From NCBI GenBank assembly GCA_964539975.1, contig CAZIKK010000014.1:1-63015 (forward strand): a stretch of 63,015 nt of DNA. Reading direction: 5' to 3'. The DNA is from 38-11 sp964539975 (GTDB lineage Bacteria > Bacillota > Clostridia > Tissierellales > Dethiosulfatibacteraceae). The notes under the pieces were generated by a model, which did no database searches, was not told the DNA's origin, and saw nothing but the letters and a program-made list of their open reading frames with translations. A program made the position numbers and the translations under genes. Position 1 is the stretch's first letter; every line of letters starts with the position of its first letter. Positions 42,570 to 51,359 of the stretch are shown piece by piece.

Positions 42570-43702
42570 TGGGAAAAATATCTTTTGTTCAAGGAAATGA
42601 AGCGATTGTCATGGGGGCGATAGATGGAGGGGCTAGATTTTATGCGGGCTACCCCATTACACCTTCCTCGGAGATTGCAGAGCTTGCCTCTTTGAGGCTG
42701 CCTGCATGTGACGGTATCTATGTTCAAATGGAGGATGAAATATCCAGCATGGCTGCCATTATTGGCGCCTCTTTATCGGGAATGAAAGCTTTCACAGCAA
42801 CTAGCGGACCAGGATTTTCGTTGATGCAAGAGAATTTGGGTGTGGGCCTAATGGGGGAAGTCCCTTGTGTGATCGTCAACATCCAACGTTCAGGTCCTAG
42901 TACTGGCATGGCTACGAAACCAGCTCAAGGGGATGTGATGCAAGCCAGATGGGGGACTCATGGAGACCATGGCATCATCGTGTTGTGCCCATCGTCGGTG
43001 CAGGAATGTTATGAGTTGACAATCGAGGCATTTAATTTGTCGGAAGCTTTTCGAATACCTGTTGTGCTCCTTGGAGATGAAATCATTGGTCATTTGAAGG
43101 AAAAGTTGGAAGTGATGGAGCCTGAAGAGATCAAAATTATTAATAGAAAACAACCAACCGGACCATTATCGGAATACAAACCATATGACCATCAAAATGG
43201 CATAGCGCCTTTAGCAAATTATGGTGGCGATTATTTGTTGAGGGTCACAGGATCCATGCACGACGCCAAAGGGCATGCCAACAATAATCCCCAAATGGCT
43301 GAAAACTACATACGTCATTTATCCGATAAGGTTGAAACAAATAAGGAAACTATTGTTATTACCAAAAAGCATGGATTAGAAGATGCCGAGTGCGTGATTG
43401 TTGGTTATGGCTGTACAGCTAGATCGGCATTGGCTGCAATGGAAACGGGTAGAAAAAGAGGCTTGAAGATTGGGGTGTTGCAATTGGTAACTTTGTGGCC
43501 ATTTCCAGAAAAAGAAGTCCAGGAGGTTTTATCTCAAGCCAAACAAATCATTGTGCCAGAACTCAACTTGGGACAGGTGGTATCTGAAGTCAAGAAGTTG
43601 AATCAGTGGCAGACACAGATTGTAGCAGTTAACCGAGTAGACGGGAAAAACATTCATCCAGATGAAATACTATCTGCCATAGGGGAGGCCCGACATGTCT
43701 AG
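42569..43702 (+). CDS. 2-oxoacid:ferredoxin oxidoreductase alpha subunit
   Basis: A 377-residue KorA/VorA-type subunit. GGARFYAGYPITPSSEIAE near residue 21, EDEISSMAAIIGASLSG near residue 55 and TSGPGFSLMQENLG near residue 78 are typical. The C-terminal domain ends the CoA/2-oxoacid site (TLWPFPEKEV). The ATG at 42569 overlaps the preceding stop by one base (TGATG); a GTG three bases upstream is an alternative. With the beta subunit it decarboxylates a 2-oxo acid to acyl-CoA plus CO2 and reduced ferredoxin. 2-Oxoglutarate or branched-chain oxo acids are both possible. Confidence 0.92.
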   Translation: MGKISFVQGNEAIVMGAIDGGARFYAGYPITPSSEIAELASLRLPACDGIYVQMEDEISSMAAIIGASLSGMKAFTATSGPGFSLMQENLGVGLMGEVPCVIVNIQRSGPSTGMATKPAQGDVMQARWGTHGDHGIIVLCPSSVQECYELTIEAFNLSEAFRIPVVLLGDEIIGHLKEKLEVMEPEEIKIINRKQPTGPLSEYKPYDHQNGIAPLANYGGDYLLRVTGSMHDAKGHANNNPQMAENYIRHLSDKVETNKETIVITKKHGLEDAECVIVGYGCTARSALAAMETGRKRGLKIGVLQLVTLWPFPEKEVQEVLSQAKQIIVPELNLGQVVSEVKKLNQWQTQIVAVNRVDGKNIHPDEILSAIGEARHV

Positions 43703-44510
43703 TTACGAACACTATTTAAACAAAGACAAATTGCCTTTGTTTTGGTGCAGAGGCTGCGGAAATGGCATTGTGCTTCAGGCTATCCTCAGGGCTTTTGCTG
43801 AGCGTCAGCTAGATAAGAAGAAAATAGTGGTGGTAACAGGCATTGGATGCTGGGGCAAGGCGGATGACTATATAGACACACACACCTTTCACGGCACCCA
43901 TGGGCGCGCATTGGCTTATGCCACTGGCATCAAGTTAGCCAATCCGGAATTGACGGTGGTGGCACTTGTGGGAGACGGAGACGGCGCGACTATTGGTGGC
44001 AATCACTTGATTCATGCTGCTAGAAGAAACGTTGATATTACAACCATTATGGTCAACAACTTTACTTACGGAATGACAGGAGGACAATACTCAGGAACCA
44101 CACCGGATCATTTTTTATCGACGACATCAGCGTATGGACATGTGGAAAAGCCTTTTGATGTGAGTCAATTGGTGGTTGCGGCAGGTGCACCTTATGTGTC
44201 TAGAACAACCACTTATCATGCCAGACAATTGGAAAAATATATTGGAGAAGCGCTCGATAGACAAAACTTTTCCTTTGTGGAAGCCATATCCCAGTGTCCC
44301 GTTCATTTTGGGCGATCTAATCAGATGGCGCAACCAGTAGAGACGCTGGCTTGGATAAAAGAAAACACGATATCGGTTCAACAAAGCATGAAACTGACAG
44401 ATGAGGAAAAAGTCAACAAATTTGTCATTGGCAATCTTGTGGATAGAGAACAAGAAGACTATTCAAGACGGTATCAGAAAGTGCAAGAACTGGCAAAGAG
44501 AGGTGTGTGA
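43695..44510 (+). CDS. 2-oxoacid:ferredoxin oxidoreductase beta subunit
   Basis: A 271-residue thiamine-diphosphate-binding subunit. FWCRGCGNGIVLQAI near residue 16 and GIGCWGKADDYIDTHTFHGTHGRALAYATG near residues 50-80 match the family, and the ThDP/magnesium motif is GDGDGATIGGNHLIHAARRN near residue 97. NFTYGMTGGQYSGTT follows. It overlaps the alpha gene by 8 bases. This is the catalytic core for decarboxylation. Confidence 0.93.
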   Translation: MSSYEHYLNKDKLPLFWCRGCGNGIVLQAILRAFAERQLDKKKIVVVTGIGCWGKADDYIDTHTFHGTHGRALAYATGIKLANPELTVVALVGDGDGATIGGNHLIHAARRNVDITTIMVNNFTYGMTGGQYSGTTPDHFLSTTSAYGHVEKPFDVSQLVVAAGAPYVSRTTTYHARQLEKYIGEALDRQNFSFVEAISQCPVHFGRSNQMAQPVETLAWIKENTISVQQSMKLTDEEKVNKFVIGNLVDREQEDYSRRYQKVQELAKRGV

Positions 44511-45067
44511 TGAAAGAGTATGTGGAACTGATCATTGGTGGTGTAGGAGGACAAGGTGTCGTAACGGGAGGAGCTCTCTTGGGGAAAGCCGCTGTGGAAT
44601 ATGCTGGATTGAATGCAGTGGCCAGCAGTGAATATGGCGTAGAAACAAGAGGAACATTTACCAAGTCAAGCATTCTCATCAGCACAGGAAACATTTATTA
44701 CACCGAGGCGGTTGCACCGGATCTGGTGATTGTTATGGCAGAAGTGGCCTATGAAAAATATGTTGAAACACTGAAAGAGGAAAGCCTCTTGGTATATGAC
44801 AACTCTGTTATTCACAAGGAAAGCCCCTCTGATTGCGAACAGATTGGGTTTCCCATCACAGAGGCAGCTAGAGAAATAGGGCACGAAGGTGTCGCAAATA
44901 GCATCGCCGCAGGCATTATAATTGGTTTGACCCAGGTGATGGATAAAACCATTATGGAACAAGTGTTGTCAGATCAGTTTGGTTCGATTGAACGGGTTAA
45001 AGAGATGAATATAAAGGCATTTAATAAAGGATACACGATGTCTACAAGGAGGGTTGCACGTGGTTAA
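44510..45067 (+). CDS. 2-oxoacid:ferredoxin oxidoreductase gamma subunit
   Basis: A 185-residue gamma subunit. The N-terminal IIGGVGGQGVVTGGALLGKAA and SEYGVETRGTFTKSSI near residue 45 are family hallmarks. It starts at the ATG that overlaps the beta stop (TGATG). It completes the delta-alpha-beta-gamma enzyme. Confidence 0.92.
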   Translation: MKEYVELIIGGVGGQGVVTGGALLGKAAVEYAGLNAVASSEYGVETRGTFTKSSILISTGNIYYTEAVAPDLVIVMAEVAYEKYVETLKEESLLVYDNSVIHKESPSDCEQIGFPITEAAREIGHEGVANSIAAGIIIGLTQVMDKTIMEQVLSDQFGSIERVKEMNIKAFNKGYTMSTRRVARG

Positions 45068-46055
45068 GAAATATGTGATTGACGGATGTGCATTTACAGA
45101 AGGGGGCTTTTATGGACTTTCAAAAGAAGTATTAGCTTCTGAATTGGACGGTTTTTTTCTTACAATCCCGGGTCAGATGGAAGGGTTTCATGAATGCTTG
45201 TTGGAAATTGGTAAGATTTATGGCCTATCAGATGACTCAAGCAAAAGATTAGCGGTCATTAAAAGTGTCCAGGATTTGGAAGAGGCAAAAAACAAGCAAC
45301 AAAAAGGCATTATCCTTTCCTTTCAGGATCCTCATCCAATCGAGAATTCCTTTGACAAACTAAGGATTTATTATGAAATGGGGTTAAGAGTTTGTCAACT
45401 AACCTATAACAAAATGAATTATATTGGGACAGGCTGCTTAGAGACCAAAGACAATGGATTGACAGATTATGGGAAAAAATTGGTGAAAGAATTGAATCGA
45501 TTGGGTGTTCTGATTGATTTGTCCCACTGTAGCTATCAAACGGCCATGGATACTTTCGAAACAACCGAAAAACCCATCGTCTTTTCACATGCAGGCGCTA
45601 AAGCGTTGACAGATAATCCGAGAAATAAGACGGATGAAGAAATCAAACGATTGAAGGAAAACGGTGGGGTGATAGGTTTGTCGCCTTGGGGGCCCCTGTG
45701 TTGGAAAAAAGAAACTAGACAAAGACCCACTTTGGACGATTTCCTGGATCATGTGGATTATGTGGTGGACTTGGCTGGTGTGGATCATGTGGCGTTTGGA
45801 GGAGACAGCACCTTGGACAACAATGATGACAAAGCAGGCATTGAGGAGCAGTCAACTCTATATGCTCCAGTGGTGGCAGATTACAACCAATACGTGGGCA
45901 CAGATCCAGATGTCAGACATGTCATGGGAGTGAAAGGTAGTTGGGAGATGCACCGTGTAGAAGAAGGGCTTAGAAAAAGAGGATATACAGACGAAGATAT
46001 TGCCAAATTCACCGGAAACAATTTTTTGAGGGTGATGAAGGCGGTATGGCGATAA
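45060..46055 (+). CDS. Membrane dipeptidase (M19)-family protein with degenerate metal site
   Basis: A 331-residue TIM-barrel protein of the renal dipeptidase family. Active members bind two zinc ions through an N-terminal HxD, a Glu in IEG, and two later His. Here the HxD place reads DGCAF (Cys10, Phe12) and the IEG place reads SFQDP (Gln), while LIDLSHCS and VFSHAGA keep their His. One metal site is therefore lost, so activity may differ or be absent. GTG at 45060 is preferred, with AAGGAGGG seven bases ahead, over TTG at 45054. It overlaps the end of the gamma subunit gene, in an operon with peptide uptake and peptidase genes. Confidence 0.75.
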   Translation: MVKKYVIDGCAFTEGGFYGLSKEVLASELDGFFLTIPGQMEGFHECLLEIGKIYGLSDDSSKRLAVIKSVQDLEEAKNKQQKGIILSFQDPHPIENSFDKLRIYYEMGLRVCQLTYNKMNYIGTGCLETKDNGLTDYGKKLVKELNRLGVLIDLSHCSYQTAMDTFETTEKPIVFSHAGAKALTDNPRNKTDEEIKRLKENGGVIGLSPWGPLCWKKETRQRPTLDDFLDHVDYVVDLAGVDHVAFGGDSTLDNNDDKAGIEEQSTLYAPVVADYNQYVGTDPDVRHVMGVKGSWEMHRVEEGLRKRGYTDEDIAKFTGNNFLRVMKAVWR

Positions 46056-46072
46056 AACATGAAGGAGGCTAT

Positions 46073-46894
46073 ATGGCTAAGGAAGAAAAAATGAGATTGA
46101 CAGTCACACAGGAAAGAGCGGAAAAGGAAACCCAAGTGCATAGCTTAAAATCAAAGTTGCCCTACACAGAGGAAGTAAAAACCATTGAAACCCAATTGGC
46201 AGAAGATGAAACCAACACGGAACTATGGATGAAGAAAGGGTTGGCTTTGGCTAAACAAATGCATTTCAGAGAAGCAATAGCTGCTTACTCCATGGGGCTT
46301 AGTTACAATCCATTCCACGCTTTAAGCTTAAGACACAGAGGGCATCGACTACTTTCGACTTATCGATTTGAAGAGGCGGCGTTTGACTTTGAATTGTCAT
46401 CGCGAATAGATCCTTCAAATTGGGATACTTGGTACCATTTAGGACTATCCTATTATTTGATCGGTGATTTTGAGCGAGCCAACAACGCTTATACCAGATG
46501 CCTAGAAATCACACGACAAGATCAGGAAGAATTGGTGGCCATAGTGGATTGGAAGTGGTTGACATTGATGCGTTTAGGAAGAGAACAGGAAGCTAGACAG
46601 GTTTTGGATCTGGTCACAGACAAAACAGAGGCTGGAGAGAATCACGTTTATAAAAACCGCGTCTTGATGTACAAAGGAGCATTTAAACCAGATGACATTC
46701 TAGATTACGAAGGAAAAGAGTTCGCAGATTTAGAATTGGCGACTCAAGGATACGGAGTAGCTATGTACCATTACTTTAATGGAGACAGAAAAAAAACCTT
46801 CGAATTATTTGACCTAATATTGAAAAACGACACTTATTGGTCGGCTTTTGGTTATTTGGCTGCTTTTCAGGATATCAAACGATTGGAGAGGTAG
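46073..46894 (+). CDS. TPR-repeat protein
   Basis: A 273-residue soluble protein with about three to four tetratricopeptide repeats in residues 55-180 (for example NTELWMKKGLALAKQMHFRE and WDTWYHLGLSYYLIGDFERA) and a charged, helical N-terminus. No signal peptide or enzyme motif is seen. TPR proteins scaffold others, so this may hold operon enzymes together. The start at 46073 has AAGGAGG five bases upstream; the preceding gene ends at 46055. Confidence 0.75.
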   Translation: MAKEEKMRLTVTQERAEKETQVHSLKSKLPYTEEVKTIETQLAEDETNTELWMKKGLALAKQMHFREAIAAYSMGLSYNPFHALSLRHRGHRLLSTYRFEEAAFDFELSSRIDPSNWDTWYHLGLSYYLIGDFERANNAYTRCLEITRQDQEELVAIVDWKWLTLMRLGREQEARQVLDLVTDKTEAGENHVYKNRVLMYKGAFKPDDILDYEGKEFADLELATQGYGVAMYHYFNGDRKKTFELFDLILKNDTYWSAFGYLAAFQDIKRLER

Positions 46895-46897
46895 AAG

Positions 46898-47959
46898 ATG
46901 GGTAGAATAAAAGTATACGATACAGAAGTCTCACCCGGTGAAAAAAAGGTGGTCACCGTTCCAGTGACAAAAGACTTGGGAGTAGACATTCGAATGAAAG
47001 CCCATGTTCTGGCGGGTCAGCATGATGGACCTACTTTATTGATACTCTCTATGTTGCATGGAGAAGAGTGGTTTTCCGCCCTGATCATAAGAGAATTGGT
47101 GAAAAGACTTGATTTGAAGGAATTAAAGGGCAATATTGTGGCCATACCAGTGGCCAATACATCAGCGTTTAACAGTGGAACGAGATGCGTAATGGATAAT
47201 TCAGATGAACCGGATGCCAATCGGTCCTTTGGTGGGAAATTCATGTGGTTAACCAATCAAATTACCCGTACCATCGAAACCGAGTTTTTCAAGGTAGCAG
47301 ATTTTTTAATCGATTACCATATCGGTTCATGGGGAAGTACCATGGCGGATATTGGCTATGGCGCTGATTATGAAGATCCTAAACTTTCAGAAATCAGCAA
47401 AGGCATGGCATTGGCTTATCAATTTCCAATGATACATGCCATGACGCTGTTTGAAGGGGTGCATAGCAAAAAGGATCGATCTTCTATGGGTCGTGCTGCG
47501 ATACACCACAGTATCCCAGGTATTGTGCCTGAGATTGGTGGGTTGGGATTTGGTGAAACCATTGAAAAAGACTGGATTGAAGATAATATGAATGGGCTGT
47601 TTGGCACGCTGAAATTTTTGGGCATGTTAGATGGGGAACCAGACTATTGTGAGGAATATTTGTTTATTGGAGATTATTGGAGAACTTCACCCAAAAACGC
47701 AGGCTATGTAGAACTGAAAATTGGCATGGATCGTCAATGTGGACCTATTCGGAAAAATGAGCATTTGGCGGATGTCATAGACCCAGAAACCTTTGAAGTT
47801 CTGGAAGAAATAAGGAGTCCAGGAGAAGGGGTGCTATTCTACACATGTCGTAATTTTATGTGTCGTCCAGGAGGGTGGACCTTTGGGATTGCGGATAGTG
47901 AGAAAAGTAAATGGGTGAAAAAAGAAGATTTGAATCTAAAAAAACTTAAAGACCTTTAA
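46898..47959 (+). CDS. Succinylglutamate desuccinylase/aspartoacylase-family hydrolase
   Basis: A 353-residue zinc deacylase related to M14 carboxypeptidases. The first zinc motif is MLHGEEW near residue 52, the second His is in LIDYHIGS near residue 134, and the catalytic Glu is in PGIVPEIGGLG near residue 210. DEPDANRSFGGK near residue 100 matches the DxNRxF substrate-binding signature. Family members cut the acyl group from N-acyl amino acids. Together with the D-aminoacylase-like gene it suggests the island handles acylated amino acids. It starts three bases after the TPR gene. Confidence 0.83.
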   Translation: MGRIKVYDTEVSPGEKKVVTVPVTKDLGVDIRMKAHVLAGQHDGPTLLILSMLHGEEWFSALIIRELVKRLDLKELKGNIVAIPVANTSAFNSGTRCVMDNSDEPDANRSFGGKFMWLTNQITRTIETEFFKVADFLIDYHIGSWGSTMADIGYGADYEDPKLSEISKGMALAYQFPMIHAMTLFEGVHSKKDRSSMGRAAIHHSIPGIVPEIGGLGFGETIEKDWIEDNMNGLFGTLKFLGMLDGEPDYCEEYLFIGDYWRTSPKNAGYVELKIGMDRQCGPIRKNEHLADVIDPETFEVLEEIRSPGEGVLFYTCRNFMCRPGGWTFGIADSEKSKWVKKEDLNLKKLKDL

Positions 47960-47974
47960 TTGAACGATTAAAGG
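47953..47974 (+). repeat. Weak stem-loop at gene end
   Basis: CCTTTAAT / ATTAAAGG with a 6-base loop covers the stop codon of the deacylase gene. No T-run follows, so transcription likely continues into the binding-protein gene. Confidence 0.45.
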
Positions 47975-48011
47975 CTTAAGTATAAACAAAACAAAATTTA
48001 GGGAGGAAAAA

Positions 48012-49643
48012 ATGAAAAGAAAAGTAATTGTTTTGTTGGTTGTAATGGCGATGATTATGAGCATGGTAGCTTGCTCTCAGCCGTCAGAACCAGCGCCGCA
48101 ACCACCAGCTGATGAGCAACCTGGTGATGAAACACCGTCGCCATCAGATCCATCGGAACCAGCGAAAACCACTTTGGTGTATGGCGTGAGTACCGATGCG
48201 GCTTCATTGGACCCACATGTTCAAAACGACAGTCATTCTGAGCAGATTGTGGCTATGCTGTATAGCACATTGTTGAAATTTGAAGCCGATGGAACCATCG
48301 TCAAAGACTTGGCGGAGTCCTATGAAGTCACAGAAGATGGCAGAACATGGACCTTCAAATTGAAAGAAGGCGTAACGTTCCACAACGGTAAAGAATTGAC
48401 AGCGGAAGATGTGAAAGCCACTTACGAAAGATTTATGGCAGATGATGCAGATGCAGCAAGATTGGTCGTAAAGGAAATCACACGTATGTTTGAAAGTGTG
48501 GATGTTCATGACAAATACACGGTTTCTATCACAACGGATGAGCCTTACGGACCAATGATGGCGTTATTGTGTAACAGGTCTTTGGCCATTATGGACGGAG
48601 ACATTATTGCGGAGCATGGTTACCAAGTAGGAGACTTTGTTGAATCTACTGTTGGTACAGGGCCATTCAAAATTGTTTCTTGGAGAAAAGACGAAGAGTT
48701 GGTAGTAGAGAGATATGAAGACTACTTTGGTGAAAATGCAAAACTTGAAAAGATTATCGTTAGACATATTCCAGAAGCGGCTTCACGTGTCATCGCTCTT
48801 GAAAATGGAGAGTTGGATATGATCAACCAATTCCCAGCGGAAGACTTGGATCGATTGGAAGCAGATGCTAACATCACTGTTATCAAGACACCAGGTGTTG
48901 GTGCTAGATTATTCAGATTTGGATGCAACGATCCGATTATTAGCAACACCCTTGTTAGACAAGCGATTGTTCATGCCATCGATCGAGACGAGATTGTTGA
49001 AGGACTATTCCCAGGCTTGTCTTATCCTACTACAGGACCGATCACACCGGTCGTATGGGGTTATTACAACTTTGGAGAAATTTACCAAGACTTAGACAAA
49101 GCGAAAGATTTGTTGGCTCAAGCTGGTTACCCAGACGGGTTTGACACAAAAATTGTCACCACACCAAGATACATGAAAGGTGTAGAATTGGCAGAAGTAT
49201 TGTCTTCACAATTATCTTTGATTGGCATCAATGCAGAGATTGAAGTGCTTGAGTGGAGTGTTATTTTGCCATTATGGAGTGGTGTTGGCCCTGATGTCTT
49301 TGATCAACCAATGTTTATCATGGGGGCAGGAACTTCTATGATGGATGCAGATGGAGCATTCAGAGGATTGTACACAACCACGTTGACTGGAACCAATGAA
49401 AGAAACTACGGGTTCTATTCAAATGAAGAAGTGGACGAACTGATCTATGCAGGAATGAGCGAAACAAACGCAGAAGCGAGATACGAGCTTTACAAGCGTG
49501 CTCAGGAAATTCTGTATTTGGAAGACCCAACGGCTATTTGGTTGTATGACACTTATAACACAGCTGCAAGTGCAAGCTTTGTAAAAGGGGTTGAGATCAA
49601 CGGTGTTGGTATGTTTACTTGGGAAAACATCTACATTGATTAA
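48012..49643 (+). CDS. Peptide ABC transporter substrate-binding lipoprotein
   Basis: A 543-residue family 5 solute-binding protein of the Dpp/Opp type. The signal peptide ends in lipobox MVAC (lipid on Cys21) and is followed by a long Pro/Glu linker. The body has LDPHVQNDSHSEQIVAMLYS near residue 70 and WTFKLKEGVTFHNGKELTAEDVKATYERF near residue 115. It binds peptides or similar solutes outside the cell and hands them to the permease encoded after a perfect hairpin. Confidence 0.92.
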   Translation: MKRKVIVLLVVMAMIMSMVACSQPSEPAPQPPADEQPGDETPSPSDPSEPAKTTLVYGVSTDAASLDPHVQNDSHSEQIVAMLYSTLLKFEADGTIVKDLAESYEVTEDGRTWTFKLKEGVTFHNGKELTAEDVKATYERFMADDADAARLVVKEITRMFESVDVHDKYTVSITTDEPYGPMMALLCNRSLAIMDGDIIAEHGYQVGDFVESTVGTGPFKIVSWRKDEELVVERYEDYFGENAKLEKIIVRHIPEAASRVIALENGELDMINQFPAEDLDRLEADANITVIKTPGVGARLFRFGCNDPIISNTLVRQAIVHAIDRDEIVEGLFPGLSYPTTGPITPVVWGYYNFGEIYQDLDKAKDLLAQAGYPDGFDTKIVTTPRYMKGVELAEVLSSQLSLIGINAEIEVLEWSVILPLWSGVGPDVFDQPMFIMGAGTSMMDADGAFRGLYTTTLTGTNERNYGFYSNEEVDELIYAGMSETNAEARYELYKRAQEILYLEDPTAIWLYDTYNTAASASFVKGVEINGVGMFTWENIYID

Positions 49644-49658
49644 GATTTAAGAATTGAC

Positions 49659-49691
49659 GCCATAAAAGCATTGTTTCAATGCTTTTATGGC
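49659..49691 (+). repeat. Intercistronic hairpin, binding protein to permease
   Basis: A 15-bp perfect stem (GCCATAAAAGCATTG and its complement, 3-base loop) with no T-run after it. It is placed as in malE-malF-type operons, where such hairpins keep the binding-protein message stable. Confidence 0.75.
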
Positions 49692-49755
49692 ACCTATCTT
49701 ATCTGAAGTGGTAGTATACCGAGTCAGATGTGTACTTAAGGAAGGAGTAGGTCAT

Positions 49756-50636
49756 ATGACAAAATATATCATTAAAAGACTTCTTTATGTGGTTCCTGTT
49801 TTATTTGTGGTATCTATTCTGGTGTTTATGATGCTGCATCTGATTCCGGGGGATCCTGTCTTAAACATTTTAGGATTAAGAGCGCCACAGGAAGCAGTCG
49901 AAGCAACAAGAATACAGCTGGGACTGGATCAACCGCTTCATATTCAGTACTACAGATTCATAAGCAATGCCTTGCAAGGTGATTTTGGAACGTCTATTCG
50001 CACCAAGACACCTGTCATTGAAGAAATCATTGCTAAATATCCATATACACTTAAATTGGCCATTGGAGGCACAATTGTAGCGGCACTGTTAGGTGTCTCG
50101 GTTGGCATCATTTCCGCAGTGAATCGGAACAAGATATGGGACAACATCTTAATGGTTTTGTCATTGCTTTCAATTTCAACGCCCTCATTCTTTTTGGCAC
50201 TCATATTAATATTGGTCTTCTCACTGAACCTGGGGTGGTTTCCTAGCGTAGGGATACACTCTTCTCGACACTATATCTTGCCCATCATTGCATTGGGAAC
50301 TCAGTCTGTTGGCTTAATCGCCAGAATGACCCGTTCCGCCATGTTGGATGTGTTGAACCATGACTTTATTCGAACGGCCAGATCTAAGGGGTTATCTGAA
50401 AGAGTGGTCGTGTATTCTCACGCGTTGAAGAATGCCTTAATACCGGTCATCACCATATTGGGGTTGCGATTTGGAGGTTTGTTGGCAGGATCGGCATTGA
50501 TAGAAGCTGTTTTCGGCATACCAGGAATAGGTCGGCTTATGATCGAAGGCGTTCAAAACAGGGATTATCCAGTTGTTCAGGCAACAGTTCTATTGATTGC
50601 ATCCACATTTGTTATTATCAATCTAATTGTGGACAT
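49756..50636 (+). CDS. Peptide ABC transporter permease, DppB-type (3' end missing)
   Basis: About 293 residues are visible, with MTKYIIKRLLYVVPVLFVVSILVF at the N-terminus. The middle has HYILPIIALGTQSVGLIARMTRSAMLDVLNHDFIRTARSKGLSE with the cytoplasmic EAA-like loop, and the protein runs into the assembly gap in VIINLIVD. Family length (about 305-320) means only 10-25 residues are lost. The ATG at 49756 has AAGGAGTAGG upstream. It pairs with the DppC-type gene after the gap to form the membrane channel. Confidence 0.9.
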
Positions 50637-50736
50637 NNNNNNNNNNNNNNNNNNNNNNNNNNNNNNNNNNNNNNNNNNNNNNNNNNNNNNNNNNNNNNNN
50701 NNNNNNNNNNNNNNNNNNNNNNNNNNNNNNNNNNNN
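50637..50736. other. Assembly gap (100 N)
   Basis: Exactly 100 N, which is a common placeholder size. It removes the end of the DppB-type gene and the start of the DppC-type gene. Reading happens to stay in frame across the N run, but this must not be read as a fusion of the two permeases. The true missing length is probably about 300 bases, judged from usual protein lengths. Confidence 0.95.
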
Positions 50737-51348
50737 CGGATTACTTTGATGGTCAGTTTTTCAGGTGTCATGATGGGAACAATCGTAGGTTTATTTTTTG
50801 GTGTGATAGCAGGCTATTATGGAGGAAGAGTAGACACGATCATCATGCGATTCATTGATATATTGCTGGCGTTTCCAGGTTTATTGCTTGCCATTGCCAT
50901 TGTCGCCATTCTTGGGAATGGTATCTTCAACACCATGATGGCCATCGCATTTTACTCCACCCCTTATATTGCCAGAATTGTTCGTGGGACAGTCATTTCC
51001 ATTAGAGAACTTGAATACATACAGGCGTGTCAGGTTATTGGGGTGTCTGATATCGCTATTATTTTATTCCATGTTATTCCAAATTCGATGTCACAAGTGA
51101 TCGTCAATACGACATTGAATTTAGGGACAGCTATTTTGACTTCATCATCTCTTTCGTTTTTAGGGTTAGGCGTTCAACCTCCTCATCCCGAATGGGGAGC
51201 TATGCTGAGTCAGGCAAGAGAAGTGATGCGATCGACACCCATTGCAGCTCTGGCACCAGGTGTTGCCATTACCATGGTGGTAATGAGTTTCAGTCTATTG
51301 GGAGACGGGTTGAGAGATGCGTTGGATCCAAAACTTAAAAACAGTTAG
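50737..51348 (+). CDS. Peptide ABC transporter permease, DppC-type (5' end missing)
   Basis: 203 residues of the C-terminal two thirds are visible, beginning RITLMVSFSGVMMG after the gap. MRFIDILLAFPGLLLAIAIVAILG and SSLSFLGLGVQPPHPEWGAMLSQAR are DppC/OppC signatures. Family members have about 280-300 residues, so the N-terminal 80-95 residues lie in the gap. It ends with LLGDGLRDALDPKLKN, the classic terminus. Confidence 0.9.
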   Translation, partial: RITLMVSFSGVMMGTIVGLFFGVIAGYYGGRVDTIIMRFIDILLAFPGLLLAIAIVAILGNGIFNTMMAIAFYSTPYIARIVRGTVISIRELEYIQACQVIGVSDIAIILFHVIPNSMSQVIVNTTLNLGTAILTSSSLSFLGLGVQPPHPEWGAMLSQAREVMRSTPIAALAPGVAITMVVMSFSLLGDGLRDALDPKLKNS

Positions 51349-51359
51349 AAGGTGATGAT

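Noticed and set aside
49687..51348. A single 553-residue permease through the N run
   Set aside because: It joins a DppB-type C-terminus to a DppC-type interior only because the gap length happens to keep frame; these are two genes.
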